DNA of 64,000 nucleotides from an uncultured Flavobacteriaceae bacterium (GCA_947494325.1 CANLUS010000001.1:558001-622000); one strand, 5' to 3'. Positions 46,086 to 55,354 are shown, counted from the first letter of the stretch. Translations and numbers: made by a program. The notes: a model not told the origin generated them from the sequence alone.

Positions 46086-47288
46086 ATGATAGAGAAGAAA
46101 AAATTAGATTATGAAAAGGCAGTACTGATTGGTGTTATTAGTCAGCTTCAAGACGAAGAAAAATCGACAGAATATTTAGATGAACTCGAGTTTTTAACGT
46201 TTACGGCGGGCGGCGAATCCGTCAAACGCTTTACGCAAAAACTCGATGTACCGAATCCTAAAACATTTATTGGTACTGGTAAACTAGATGAGGTTAGAGA
46301 CTATATCAATAGCCATGGCATTCAAACTGCAATTTTTGATGACGAGTTAAATCCTGCTCAATTAAGAAACATCGAAAAGATTCTTGACTGTAAAGTACTA
46401 GATAGAACGAATTTAATTCTCGACATTTTTGCTCAGCGAGCGCAAACAAGTTATGCTCGGACGCAAGTGGAGTTAGCGCAATGTCAATATTTACTTCCTC
46501 GTTTAACACGAATGTGGACACACCTTGATAAACAAAAGGGAGGTATAGGAATGCGTGGTCCTGGAGAGACCGAAATTGAAACGGATAGACGTATCATTCG
46601 AGATAAGATTTCTTTACTTAAAAAGAAACTGGTGACAATTGATAAGCAAATGGCACAACAACGTAAAAATCGAGGAAAGATGGTGCGTGTGGCGCTGGTT
46701 GGATATACAAATGTTGGCAAATCAACCCTCATGAATGTGGTTTCTAAAAGTGATGTTTTTGCCGAAAATAAATTATTTGCTACACTTGATACTACAGTTA
46801 GAAAAGTAGTCATCAAAAATATTCCTTTTTTAATGACCGACACTGTGGGTTTTATACGAAAACTGCCTACTCAATTGGTTGAATCCTTTAAATCCACCTT
46901 AGATGAAGTTCGAGAAGCTGATTTATTATTACACGTTGTTGATATTTCTCATCCAAATTTCGAAGATCATATCAATTCGGTAAATAAAATATTAGAAGAA
47001 ATTAAAAGTTTAGACAAGCCTTCTTTAATGGTATTTAATAAGATCGATGCCTATACACATGAGACGATTGATGAAGACGATTTAGTTACTGAAAAGACGT
47101 CGGTGCATTTCACTTTAGACGAATGGAAGAAAACATGGATGTCTAAACTAGATGATAACTGTATCTTTATTTCTGCCCTGAACAAGGAGAATTTAGATGA
47201 CTTTAAAGCGAAGGTATTTGAAGCGGTTAAAAAAATCCATATTTCTCGTTTTCCCTATAATGATTTCTTATATCAAGAGTATGAATAA
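46086..47288 (+). CDS. hflX: GTPase HflX
   Basis: A 400-residue HflX GTPase that binds the large ribosomal subunit and can split stalled ribosomes. The N-terminal HflX domain reads FTAGGESVKRFTQKLDVPNP and the GTP-binding region follows: G1 GYTNVGKST from residue 206, G3 DTVGFIRKLP, G4 NKID. The linker GGIGMRGPGETEIETDRR is diagnostic of HflX. Length is normal, with a short C-terminal domain. It is cytoplasmic and has its own promoter. Confidence 0.96.
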   Translation: MIEKKKLDYEKAVLIGVISQLQDEEKSTEYLDELEFLTFTAGGESVKRFTQKLDVPNPKTFIGTGKLDEVRDYINSHGIQTAIFDDELNPAQLRNIEKILDCKVLDRTNLILDIFAQRAQTSYARTQVELAQCQYLLPRLTRMWTHLDKQKGGIGMRGPGETEIETDRRIIRDKISLLKKKLVTIDKQMAQQRKNRGKMVRVALVGYTNVGKSTLMNVVSKSDVFAENKLFATLDTTVRKVVIKNIPFLMTDTVGFIRKLPTQLVESFKSTLDEVREADLLLHVVDISHPNFEDHINSVNKILEEIKSLDKPSLMVFNKIDAYTHETIDEDDLVTEKTSVHFTLDEWKKTWMSKLDDNCIFISALNKENLDDFKAKVFEAVKKIHISRFPYNDFLYQEYE

Positions 47289-47318
47289 TTCTCTGGATGT
47301 ATGGTATTAAAGAAATAG

Positions 47319-48434
47319 TTATTTTTCAGTATTCTCATCGATGATTCCGAGACGTTTCGCTCGTTTTTCCCAATTCTTTCTCGCTAGTTGTTGCATATCA
47401 GAATCTTTATCACTTTCATCCATAATTTCTAAGCCCAATAGTGTTTCGATCACATCTTCCATTGATACAATACCACTTATAGACCCATATTCGTCAACAA
47501 CCAAGGCAATATGTTCTTTCTCTTGTACCAACTTTTCGAAAAGACTTGGAATCGCAACGTGACGCTCTACAACTAATAATGTTCGTTTCAAATCAACCAA
47601 TTGTTTTTCTATAGTGCCTTCAGCAACAGCTCGATAGACTTCATCCTTCAAAATATAACCTGTAATGTGATCTTTGTCATCCTTAAAAATAGGAATACGA
47701 GAAAAGCGCAAGTCTTTGTTTTCTTCAAAAAAATCTTTTACGTTTTGATCCTCTGGAGCCATTTTCAAAACTGTTCTAGGCGTCATAATATCCTTTGCTA
47801 AAATGGTTTTAAAATTTAGTAAATTCTTTATTACTTTCGATTCCGATTCTTCAAAAACACCTTCTTCCTCTGCAATATCTGTCATGGCATGAAAATCTTC
47901 ACGACTCAAAATACTACCATGTCCTTTTCCACCAATGAGTTTTGTGGTCAACTGTAATAACCAAATTAAACCCGTCCATTTCAACGGAAATATCAACACT
48001 TTCAATGCTGTTGTTGTAAATCCAGCTAATTGTTTCCAATAAGTTGCTCCAATTGTTTTAGGAATAATTTCAGAGGCTACCAAAATCAGAATGGTCATAA
48101 TCGAAGAGACAACACCTACCATGATATCTTCGGTAACAGTTACTCCGAGGATTGTTTTTTGTGCGCTTCCATAAATTTCTGCATAGGCAACTTTGGCTTG
48201 AACCCCGACTAAAATAGCACCTACCGTATGAGCAATCGTATTTAAAGTTAGAATTGCAATTAACGGTTTATCCACATCTTTTTTAAACTCTTCTAAGGCG
48301 TCCGCAAAAGCTTTACCCTCCTTCTTTTTTACATTGATAAAAGTGGGAGTAACACTTAATAAAACAGCTTCTAAAATAGAGCACAGAAACGAAAAGAATA
48401 TAGAAACTACTCCGTAAAGAATAAGTAAAGTCAT
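47319..48434 (-). CDS. CNNM/CorC-type membrane protein with CBS domains
   Basis: A 371-residue protein: an N-terminal DUF21 membrane domain with about four helices (1-180), then a pair of CBS domains (about 205-335; LKMAPEDQNVKDFFEENKDLRFSR starts the first, and VVDEYGSISGIVSMEDVIE ends the second). Such proteins are linked to magnesium or cobalt transport and are often labelled hemolysin. The usual C-terminal CorC_HlyC domain is missing; the chain stops about 35 residues after the CBS pair. No promoter was recognised. Confidence 0.92.
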   Translation of the reverse strand: MTLLILYGVVSIFFSFLCSILEAVLLSVTPTFINVKKKEGKAFADALEEFKKDVDKPLIAILTLNTIAHTVGAILVGVQAKVAYAEIYGSAQKTILGVTVTEDIMVGVVSSIMTILILVASEIIPKTIGATYWKQLAGFTTTALKVLIFPLKWTGLIWLLQLTTKLIGGKGHGSILSREDFHAMTDIAEEEGVFEESESKVIKNLLNFKTILAKDIMTPRTVLKMAPEDQNVKDFFEENKDLRFSRIPIFKDDKDHITGYILKDEVYRAVAEGTIEKQLVDLKRTLLVVERHVAIPSLFEKLVQEKEHIALVVDEYGSISGIVSMEDVIETLLGLEIMDESDKDSDMQQLARKNWEKRAKRLGIIDENTEK

Positions 48435-48479
48435 TATAGATTTGATTTTTTGCTAAGTTAACAGAAAATATAGCATAAA

Positions 48480-48507
48480 AAAAGAGCTCAGAAATCTGAG
48501 CTCTTTT
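48480..48507 (-). terminator. Intrinsic terminator, usable in both directions
   Basis: A perfect 12-bp stem, AAAAGAGCTCAG paired with CTGAGCTCTTTT, with a 4-base loop. It lies 22 bases after the stop of the DUF3078 gene on the minus strand. Confidence 0.8.
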
Positions 48508-48528
48508 ATGAGGTTGATCTCGTATATA

Positions 48529-49449
48529 TTATAATGAATAGTTTAAACCAAACAACCAATAAGATTGTACTTTGTTATCTAGGTCATTAAAAGTAGCAGT
48601 AGGTTGTGTAATTTGTAAATTATTAAGTCCTTCTTGCTTATTTCCTCTTAAACCAAATTCAAAACCTAAACCAATACCTTTCCATAATGTATATCCGAAA
48701 GAGTTGATCCATGTCCAGTTAGACAAATCACCACTTTTATAACTTTGAAAAGTAGATAGATTTGATTTAAAGTTGATTTTATTAAATTGTTTCGTATAAT
48801 CAGCAACAATCTTTGCACCTGTAGATGACTCGAAAACAGCATCGTTCTCAGCAAAAACAAAGTTATAATTCAACGGGTGAATTACTACCACTAAGTTTTC
48901 TAATGGCGTCCAAGTTGCTCCAATACCTAAATCTAAAAAGCCTGGATCGTTAAAGTTGTTAATTATAGAAGTTCTATATTCTCCAAGAGCAGAAATCGCC
49001 CATTTATCGTTTAATTTACGACCATATAAAGAGGAAATAGTAAATACATCTGTTGTCCCATCAAAACTATCACTATCTGTATCAATATCGGTATTGTCAT
49101 TTTTTACCCAAGCAAGGTTAATGTTTCCAGAATTTCTCCAGAAAAATTTCTCTTGAGTAAGGTTCGCAAAACCATTTACAGTAACTCCGATATTACCTGT
49201 AGATGAATTTGGGGCTGCGTTAGAATACCAATTATTAAAACCTTGGAGGTTGGCACCAATAGTACCAAAAGCACCCTTTTTCCATCCTGGTAAGGCATCT
49301 ATTTTAGCCTGCAACGCATCTACTTCACCCTGAAGTTTTGCAATAGAATCTTTTTTAGGCCCTTGTTGCGCCTTTAATTCTTCAGCTGTTTGTGCATAAG
49401 TTGATGCTATCCCGAACATCAATCCTAGTACGAATACTAATTTTTTCAT
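48529..49449 (-). CDS. DUF3078 family outer-membrane protein
   Basis: A 306-residue protein with a signal peptide (1-19), a short coiled coil (about 22-55, KDSIAKLQGEVDALQAKIDAL) and then a beta-rich region with aromatic, alternating strands typical of outer-membrane barrels (GFNNWYSNAAPNS, WTWINSFGYTLWKG, WLFGLNYSL at the C terminus). It matches the DUF3078 family of Bacteroidota. Function is not known. It has a good promoter at 49478-49510 and a terminator, so it is transcribed alone. Confidence 0.9.
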   Translation of the reverse strand: MKKLVFVLGLMFGIASTYAQTAEELKAQQGPKKDSIAKLQGEVDALQAKIDALPGWKKGAFGTIGANLQGFNNWYSNAAPNSSTGNIGVTVNGFANLTQEKFFWRNSGNINLAWVKNDNTDIDTDSDSFDGTTDVFTISSLYGRKLNDKWAISALGEYRTSIINNFNDPGFLDLGIGATWTPLENLVVVIHPLNYNFVFAENDAVFESSTGAKIVADYTKQFNKINFKSNLSTFQSYKSGDLSNWTWINSFGYTLWKGIGLGFEFGLRGNKQEGLNNLQITQPTATFNDLDNKVQSYWLFGLNYSL

Positions 49450-49477
49450 TTTTTATTTGATTTTTAGTTTGAGTGCG

Positions 49478-49510
49478 CAAAATTACGCTATTTCATTCAT
49501 ATAGACACAA
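49478..49510 (-). promoter_or_regulatory. Promoter of the DUF3078 gene
   Basis: On the minus strand TTG, 22 bases, then TAATTTTG, fitting the Bacteroidota consensus; the ATG at 49449 follows after 28 bases. Confidence 0.55.
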
Positions 49511-49536
49511 CATCTATAGTAAAGTCACAAAAGAAC

Positions 49537-50046
49537 TTACTTTTTTCTTTTGTATAAGGGTACGGTTGAACAGGCTTCACCAAACAGTATTGTTTTGGCA
49601 GTAGGGAGTAATTTTTCGACTAATTGTACTTGAGCAGTTTCTGGTATCGGTTTATCAGAACACCCCTTTATAATTACAGGTTTGTCTTTATATTCATTTT
49701 CATTTAAATTGGAGATTATTTCTTGAAAAATACTTGTTTCTAATAATTCCAAATTTCCAACGACAACTTTCGTCGCAAAGTTGGCCAATTTTGTTGTAAT
49801 TAACAAATAGGCCCATGAAGGTATAATAGCTTCTGTTTTACAGGTTAACGCTACATAATGGTCTTGATATACATTCCAATCATGATTAAGTACGTTTTCT
49901 CGAAAATCTTTTTCTCTTAAAATAAGACCTTCATACAGCCAATTTGAAATATCAAATACGGTTCTTTGTCCTTCAGGATATAATTCCTCAAGATCAATAG
50001 TCACTAATGGACTCTTCGCCACCCGATTGATAATTTCTTCTGCCAT
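49537..50046 (-). CDS. DUF2480 family protein
   Basis: A 169-residue cytoplasmic protein of the DUF2480 family, seen mainly in Bacteroidota. Notable parts are VTIDLEELYPEGQR, FDISNWLYEGLILREKDFR and the late IIKGCSDKPIPE. The Cys in KGCS and one in GEACST may be functional, but this is speculation. It is the last gene of the sufE-DUF59-DUF2480 run, 4 bases after the DUF59 gene, which suggests a role in iron-sulfur cluster assembly. Confidence 0.9.
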   Translation of the reverse strand: MAEEIINRVAKSPLVTIDLEELYPEGQRTVFDISNWLYEGLILREKDFRENVLNHDWNVYQDHYVALTCKTEAIIPSWAYLLITTKLANFATKVVVGNLELLETSIFQEIISNLNENEYKDKPVIIKGCSDKPIPETAQVQLVEKLLPTAKTILFGEACSTVPLYKRKK

Positions 50047-50050
50047 TTTT

Positions 50051-50371
50051 CTATAAAAATCCTAATTCTAATTTTGCTTCCTCGCTCATCATATCTTGGG
50101 TCCAAGTAGGATCGAACGTGATTTCAACTTCAGCATTATCTATTTCTTTCAAGGTTTTAACTTTCTCCTCAACCTCAACTGGTAATGTCTCGGCCACTGG
50201 ACAATTCGGAGAGGTAAGTGTCATTAATATTTTTGCTTCATTATTTTCATTTACAAAAACATCATAAATCAATCCTAGTTCATAGATATCAACTGGAATC
50301 TCAGGATCGTAAATTGTTTTTAAAACATCTACAATTTTGTCTCCTATTTCTTTAACATCATTATCGGTCAT
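50051..50371 (-). CDS. DUF59/MIP18 family Fe-S assembly protein
   Basis: A 106-residue protein of the DUF59 (MIP18, SufT-like) family. The hallmark is VLKTIYDPEIPVDIYELGLIYDV, followed by LTSPNCPVAETLP with the conserved Cys, and TFDPTWTQDMMSEEAK at the end. Members help deliver or mature iron-sulfur clusters. It sits between sufE (29 bases upstream) and DUF2480 (4 bases downstream) on one strand, in line with a SUF-related role. Confidence 0.93.
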   Translation of the reverse strand: MTDNDVKEIGDKIVDVLKTIYDPEIPVDIYELGLIYDVFVNENNEAKILMTLTSPNCPVAETLPVEVEEKVKTLKEIDNAEVEITFDPTWTQDMMSEEAKLELGFL

Positions 50372-50400
50372 AACTCATTTTTGTGTTTACAAAGATACGA

Positions 50401-50826
50401 TTATTGCATCAATTTAGTTTGAAATGCCATCGCATATAACTTTAACTGTTTAATCATTGAAAGCAGTCCATTGGCTCTTGTTGCTGATAAATGTTCTTTT
50501 AATCCAATATCATCTATAAAAGACATATCCGCATTTAAAATATCCTGTGGTTTCTGATTCGAAAAAACACGCAATAATAAGGCAATAATTCCTTTGGTTA
50601 AAATGGCATCACTATCGGCAGAAAAAACTACCAGATCCTCTTTCAATTCTCCTTGAACCCAAACTTTTGATTGACATCCTTTAATAATGTTATCTTCGGT
50701 TTTATGAGCTGACGCTATCAAGGGCAATGACTTACCCAACTCTATGATATACTCATAGCGTTCCATCCAATCATCGAACATTGAAAATTCATCTACAATT
50801 TCTTCTTGTATTTCTTTGATAGTCAT
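50401..50826 (-). CDS. sufE: Cysteine desulfuration protein SufE
   Basis: A 141-residue SufE that accepts sulfur from the SufS desulfurase and passes it on for cluster assembly. The acceptor Cys lies in NIIKGCQSKVWV near residue 49, and early DDWMERYEYIIELG and late FIDDIGLKEHLSATRANG are family features. It is the first gene of the run sufE-DUF59-DUF2480. SufS and SufBCD are not in this window. Confidence 0.94.
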   Translation of the reverse strand: MTIKEIQEEIVDEFSMFDDWMERYEYIIELGKSLPLIASAHKTEDNIIKGCQSKVWVQGELKEDLVVFSADSDAILTKGIIALLLRVFSNQKPQDILNADMSFIDDIGLKEHLSATRANGLLSMIKQLKLYAMAFQTKLMQ

Positions 50827-50836
50827 TTTTTAAACT

Positions 50837-50844
50837 TATTTTTG
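50837..50844 (+). promoter_or_regulatory. -7 element of the PfkB gene
   Basis: TATTTTTG, 58 bases before the ATG at 50902. It faces the sufE element at 50878-50885, with the palindrome CAGTCAAAGACTG (50847-50859) between. Confidence 0.4.
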
Positions 50845-50877
50845 CACAGTCAAAGACTGATTTTGCCTATTTAGTCG

Positions 50878-50885
50878 CAAAATTA
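50878..50885 (-). promoter_or_regulatory. sufE -7 element
   Basis: TAATTTTG on the minus strand, 51 bases before the sufE ATG at 50826. Confidence 0.4.
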
Positions 50886-50901
50886 AGGTAAAAAAACAAG
50901 A

Positions 50902-51828
50902 ATGAGTAAATTATTAGCTGTTGGTACTGTTGCGTTCGATGCAATAGAAACGCCATTCGGTAAAACTGATAAAATATTAGGTGGTTCTGCCACTTTCGTG
51001 GGATTAGCCGCTTCACAATTTGGAATTAAAACTGGCTTGGTTTCTGTGGTTGGAGATGATATGCCAACTGCCTATTTAACCATGTTAAATGAGAGAAACA
51101 TCGATACTTCGGGTGTTGAAGTCGTACAAGGAGGTAAAACATTCTTTTGGAGTGGTCGATATCACAACGATATGAATTCTAGAGATACCTTGATAACTGA
51201 TCTCAATACCTTGGCTGATTTTAATCCTGTTGTTCCTGAAAATTTTAAAGATGCTCCTATTGTTATGTTAGGTAACCTACATCCTTTAACTCAGAGTTCT
51301 GTTTTAGATCAACTATCTGAAAAACCAAAAATGGTAATTTTAGACACGATGAATTTTTGGATGGATTCGGCTTTAGATGATTTAGTTGATGTTATCAAAA
51401 GAGTAGATGTTATTACTATTAATGATGAAGAAGCACGTCAATTAAGTGGCGAATATTCTTTAGTAAATGCCGCTAAGAAAATCCATGAAATGGGCCCTAA
51501 ATATGTGGTTATTAAAAAAGGAGAACATGGAGCCTTGTTGTTTAATGAAGGAAATATGTTTTTTGCACCTGCATTGCCATTGGCTGAAGTATTTGATCCT
51601 ACAGGGGCAGGTGATACCTTTGCAGGAGGGTTTGCAGGATACATTGCAAAAACAGAAGATATTTCATTTGAAAACATGAAGAATGCGGTTATTTATGGCT
51701 CAAATTTAGCCTCATTTTGTGTCGAGAAATTTGGCACAGAACGCATGCAGGATCTCACTAAAGAGGAAGTTCATAAACGACTGCAATCATTTAAAGAACT
51801 AACACAATTTGAAATTAAATTAAATTAA
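50902..51828 (+). CDS. PfkB family carbohydrate or nucleoside kinase
   Basis: A 308-residue ribokinase-like kinase. The N-terminal GGSATFVGLAASQFG is the substrate-binding glycine region. The C-terminal anion hole and catalytic Asp are in DPTGAGDTFAGG near residue 233. VVIKKGEHGALLF precedes it. It phosphorylates a sugar or nucleoside with ATP; an adenosine-kinase-like role is possible because a PurF homologue follows, but substrate is not fixed by sequence. It is cytoplasmic. A terminator follows at 51837. Confidence 0.92.
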   Translation: MSKLLAVGTVAFDAIETPFGKTDKILGGSATFVGLAASQFGIKTGLVSVVGDDMPTAYLTMLNERNIDTSGVEVVQGGKTFFWSGRYHNDMNSRDTLITDLNTLADFNPVVPENFKDAPIVMLGNLHPLTQSSVLDQLSEKPKMVILDTMNFWMDSALDDLVDVIKRVDVITINDEEARQLSGEYSLVNAAKKIHEMGPKYVVIKKGEHGALLFNEGNMFFAPALPLAEVFDPTGAGDTFAGGFAGYIAKTEDISFENMKNAVIYGSNLASFCVEKFGTERMQDLTKEEVHKRLQSFKELTQFEIKLN

Positions 51829-51836
51829 TATATCTG

Positions 51837-51864
51837 TCCGTGCTTTCGAGCGCGGATTTTTTTT
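51837..51864 (+). terminator. Intrinsic terminator between PfkB and PurF homologue
   Basis: TCCGTGC pairs with GCGCGGA (one T-G pair), a 6-base loop, then eight T. It ends only ten bases before the next ATG. Confidence 0.7.
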
Positions 51865-51873
51865 ACAAAAAAT

Positions 51874-53772
51874 ATGAGTGACGCTATTAAACACGAATGT
51901 GGAATTGCCTTAGTTAGGTTGTTAAAACCTCTCGAATATTACCAAAAAAAATATGGCACTTCTTTTTACGGTATTAATAAAATGTACTTAATGATGGAAA
52001 AACAGCACAATCGAGGTCAAGATGGTGCTGGCTTTGCCAGTATTAAGTTAGACGTAAACCCTGGAACAAGATATATTAGTAGAGTTCGATCGAATCAACA
52101 GGCGCCTATTCAAGATATTTTTGCTCAAATAAATGAGCGATTGAATGGCATTCTGGAAAAAAATCCTGATAAGAAAAATGATGTGCAATGGCAACTTGAG
52201 CATATGCCATATGTTGGTAATCTTTTTTTAGGTCATGTTCGGTATGGAACATTTGGCAAAAACAGCATCGAAAGCGTTCATCCTTTTTTACGTCAAAATA
52301 ACTGGAAGCATAAAAACCTCATTGTTGCAGGTAATTTTAATATGACCAACTCTAATGATTTATTAGATGAGTTAATAGAGCTAGGAATGCACCCAAAAGA
52401 AAATACCGATACTGTTACTGTAATGGAAAAAATTGGGCATTTCTTGGATGATGAAGTTGCTAATATCTATCAGCAGTGCAAAGAAAAAGGAATTAATAAA
52501 AAAGATGCTTCTTTGGTAATTGAGGAAGAATTGGATATTAAAAAAGTATTACAACGCGCCTCGAAAAACTGGGATGGTGGGTACGCAATGGTAGGTCTTT
52601 TGGGTCACGGAGATGCTTTTGTATATCGTGATCCTGCTGGGATACGACCAGCTTACTATTACCAAGATGATGAAGTTGTTGTAGTCGCCTCCGAACGCCC
52701 TGCGATTCAAACGGTCTTTAACGTAGATTATACGGATGTTCACGAGTTAGAACATGCCCATGCCTTAATTATTAAAAAAAATGGAAACGTTTCAGTCCAA
52801 CAAGTACAAGAACAACTACCTAAAAAATCATGTTCCTTTGAGCGCATATACTTTTCTCGCGGAAGCGATGCCGAAATTTATGAAGAGCGTAAGAATCTCG
52901 GAAAAAATGTGTTTCCAAAAATTCTACAATCAATTCACAATGATGTAGATGGTACAGTGTTCTCATTTATACCAAATACTGCCGAAACTTCCTTTTACGG
53001 AATGGTGCAAGCGGCTGATGATTATTTAATACAGCACAAACTGTCGACTATCCTTGACGGAAAAAGGAATCTTTCGGCCGAAAAAGTAACCCAAATACTG
53101 TCGGAGCGCGCTCGAATGGAAAAAATTGCTATTAAAGACGCCAAACTTAGAACTTTTATTGCCGATGATAATAGTCGAGATGACTTAGTGGCACACGTAT
53201 ATGATGTTACCTATGGTGTGGTGAAACCTTCAGATAACTTAGTAATCATTGATGATAGCATTGTACGGGGAACAACATTAAAGAAGAGTATTATCAAAAT
53301 TTTAGACCGACTCAACCCTAAAAAAATTGTGGTGGTCTCTTCAGCTCCACAAATTCGCTATCCAGATTGCTATGGAATTGATATGGCAAAACTTGAAGAG
53401 TTTATTGCATTTAAAGCCACGTTAGAATTGTTAAAAGAAACAGACCAATATCATATTATCGATGACATCTATAAAAAATGTAAAAATCAAGATTCGGTGG
53501 CCGATGATAAATTAGAAAATTATGTTCGAGAGATGTATAAACCATTCTCACCCGAGCAAATTTCAAATAAAATTGCCCAATTATTAAAAACTGAGGATAT
53601 CAATGCAGAGGTCAACGTCATCTTCCAATCAATTGAGGGGTTACATCAGGCTTGCCCTAAAAATGAGGGGGATTGGTATTTTACAGGAAAATATCCCACA
53701 CCTGGAGGTGTGAAAGTAGTAAATCGAGCATTTATCAATTTTTATGAGGGTAATAACAAAAGGGCCTATTAA
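51874..53772 (+). CDS. purF: Long amidophosphoribosyltransferase-like protein
   Basis: A 632-residue PurF homologue, longer than the usual 460-510. It would transfer the glutamine amide to PRPP, the first step of purine synthesis. The nucleophile is C9 in HECGIALV, which would need removal of eight residues; NRGQDGAGFAS and GHVRYGTFG follow. The PRPP-binding loop is VIIDDSIVRGTTLKKS near residue 463. The extra length lies in the glutaminase part (about 70-170) and C terminus. Flavobacteriaceae often carry a shorter PurF too, so this may be a paralogue with a somewhat different role. Confidence 0.85.
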   Translation: MSDAIKHECGIALVRLLKPLEYYQKKYGTSFYGINKMYLMMEKQHNRGQDGAGFASIKLDVNPGTRYISRVRSNQQAPIQDIFAQINERLNGILEKNPDKKNDVQWQLEHMPYVGNLFLGHVRYGTFGKNSIESVHPFLRQNNWKHKNLIVAGNFNMTNSNDLLDELIELGMHPKENTDTVTVMEKIGHFLDDEVANIYQQCKEKGINKKDASLVIEEELDIKKVLQRASKNWDGGYAMVGLLGHGDAFVYRDPAGIRPAYYYQDDEVVVVASERPAIQTVFNVDYTDVHELEHAHALIIKKNGNVSVQQVQEQLPKKSCSFERIYFSRGSDAEIYEERKNLGKNVFPKILQSIHNDVDGTVFSFIPNTAETSFYGMVQAADDYLIQHKLSTILDGKRNLSAEKVTQILSERARMEKIAIKDAKLRTFIADDNSRDDLVAHVYDVTYGVVKPSDNLVIIDDSIVRGTTLKKSIIKILDRLNPKKIVVVSSAPQIRYPDCYGIDMAKLEEFIAFKATLELLKETDQYHIIDDIYKKCKNQDSVADDKLENYVREMYKPFSPEQISNKIAQLLKTEDINAEVNVIFQSIEGLHQACPKNEGDWYFTGKYPTPGGVKVVNRAFINFYEGNNKRAY

Positions 53773-53811
53773 ATTGGCATCTTAATTGTTTATGATATTA
53801 AAAATAGAAAA

Positions 53812-54300
53812 ATGAGAACACTAAAATTATTTATTTTTATCCCATTTATTGCAATTATTATGATGAGTTTTTCGCAATGTCGTGGAGAAAAGTTTGATTC
53901 AAAAGCGCCTGCAACAATTACCCAATCTTATTACCAAACATGGGTAGGAGGTGTGCCTGGTTCTAGAGGCACTTTGGTTACTATTAAATTAAATACTCCA
54001 GAAAAAGAGGTGATTTTTGATTCTATTTATTTTAATGGAGCTATTGTTAAACTCAAAACTTCGAGTAATGAGAGCGGTATTACTTTAACAGGAAATTTCA
54101 TGGCTAATTCAAAGCAAAATGACATTGTTATGGAAGGTGATCCGAAAAAAGAACTTGGAAATACTCCAACAAAAAAGACTCATGAAATTCCTTTCGAACT
54201 TAAACAAGGAGAAGCTATTATTAGCTATAAAATCAAGAACAAAACAAGATATTACAAGCTTGTCGGAATTAAAAAAACAAAGTCTCTTTTTTATCAATAA
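53812..54300 (+). CDS. Putative lipoprotein of unknown function
   Basis: A 162-residue exported protein with a lipoprotein-like signal (MMSFSQC, Cys near 23). The rest is beta-rich with repeated Lys and Thr (ITLTGNFMANSKQND). I do not recognise a family. It lies 39 bases after the PurF homologue and about 57 bases before another lipoprotein on the same strand. Function unknown. Confidence 0.75.
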   Translation: MRTLKLFIFIPFIAIIMMSFSQCRGEKFDSKAPATITQSYYQTWVGGVPGSRGTLVTIKLNTPEKEVIFDSIYFNGAIVKLKTSSNESGITLTGNFMANSKQNDIVMEGDPKKELGNTPTKKTHEIPFELKQGEAIISYKIKNKTRYYKLVGIKKTKSLFYQ

Positions 54301-54357
54301 TTATTTTTTGGCACAGAGTTTGGTTTACACTTAAAACAAACAATAAAAACTGTGCTT

Positions 54358-55278
54358 ATGAAAGCTTTAAAATTACTTACGGGATTATTTTTAGCAACAA
54401 CATTACTTACGTCATGCGTCGTTTCTGTAAACGATTTTGACGATTTCGATGATTCGATTAGTTTAGAACAATTGGTAACTTCATATGATTTATGGTATGT
54501 AGATTTTAATAAAACTACAGGCAATGGAGAGGTTCCATTTTTATCGAAAGCATTTACAATTTCTTTTCAAAACGGACGTTTATATGCTAATAACAATCTT
54601 GTTGGAATTGGTTCTGTTGGAAACGGTTTAGGTTTGCAAGTAGGTTATTACAATACCATCAATGGTGTGTTAGAAGTAGATCACAATCTAGATGGGTTCA
54701 TTGACTTAGAAGTGTCACAAATATCTAATGACGAAATTAGAGTAAGAGATACATTTTCGAATACAACTTATTACCTTATAGGTTATTTTAGAAACACCTT
54801 CGATTACGATCTAGTTTTCTATGATAATATCGAGTATTTTTTACAAGAGTATGTAGCATGGGAAAAAACGTTCACAAGTAATGTAGGTGCCTTAAACGAG
54901 TTCGATGATGAAACTTTTTTAGAGTTTACTCCAAATGGAAATTCCAGTGTATTTAGATCTTCACAGGACGACTTTGGCACAGATATTGATTTCTTAAATT
55001 GGGATTTTGTTGGTGACTATGAAGTGTTTAATGTGAGTGGTGTAGATGACCTAAAGATTTTAACATTAGATTATGATTTCTTTGACAATGAAGAGTTCGA
55101 ATTAAGCGTTATTAATGATGGAAAGATAAGTTTATTCCATCAAGCTTCAGGTACAACTTATGAATTCACTGGAAGAGGTTATATCCAATTCAAAAATGGT
55201 GACACGAAAAGTACACCAAGAAATAAAAAACGATTTAAAACAAATCGTAAAACGAAAAAAAGAAATATAAAAGCATAA
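54358..55278 (+). CDS. Putative surface lipoprotein with basic tail
   Basis: A 306-residue protein with lipobox LLTSC (Cys near 20) followed by an acidic run NDFDDFDDS, consistent with a surface-exposed lipoprotein. The middle is beta-rich with many aromatic and acidic residues, giving two similar units (each with a YDLWYVDF or EYVAWEKTF-type start). The last 26 residues are strongly basic (Lys/Arg-rich), unlike the acidic body. I do not recognise a family. ATG 54358 is preferred over a GTG two codons upstream. A strong terminator follows. Confidence 0.75.
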   Translation: MKALKLLTGLFLATTLLTSCVVSVNDFDDFDDSISLEQLVTSYDLWYVDFNKTTGNGEVPFLSKAFTISFQNGRLYANNNLVGIGSVGNGLGLQVGYYNTINGVLEVDHNLDGFIDLEVSQISNDEIRVRDTFSNTTYYLIGYFRNTFDYDLVFYDNIEYFLQEYVAWEKTFTSNVGALNEFDDETFLEFTPNGNSSVFRSSQDDFGTDIDFLNWDFVGDYEVFNVSGVDDLKILTLDYDFFDNEEFELSVINDGKISLFHQASGTTYEFTGRGYIQFKNGDTKSTPRNKKRFKTNRKTKKRNIKA

Positions 55279-55325
55279 AGATAAGGTTTGGTTAGTTGAT
55301 TTTGGTTGATTAATTTCAACCAACG

Positions 55326-55354
55326 CCGCCTCAGGTTTCTGAGGCGGTTTTTTT
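55326..55354 (+). terminator. Intrinsic terminator
   Basis: CCGCCTCAG pairs with CTGAGGCGG around a 4-base loop, then seven T. It ends the lipoprotein gene; the next gene starts about 35 bases later. Confidence 0.85.
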
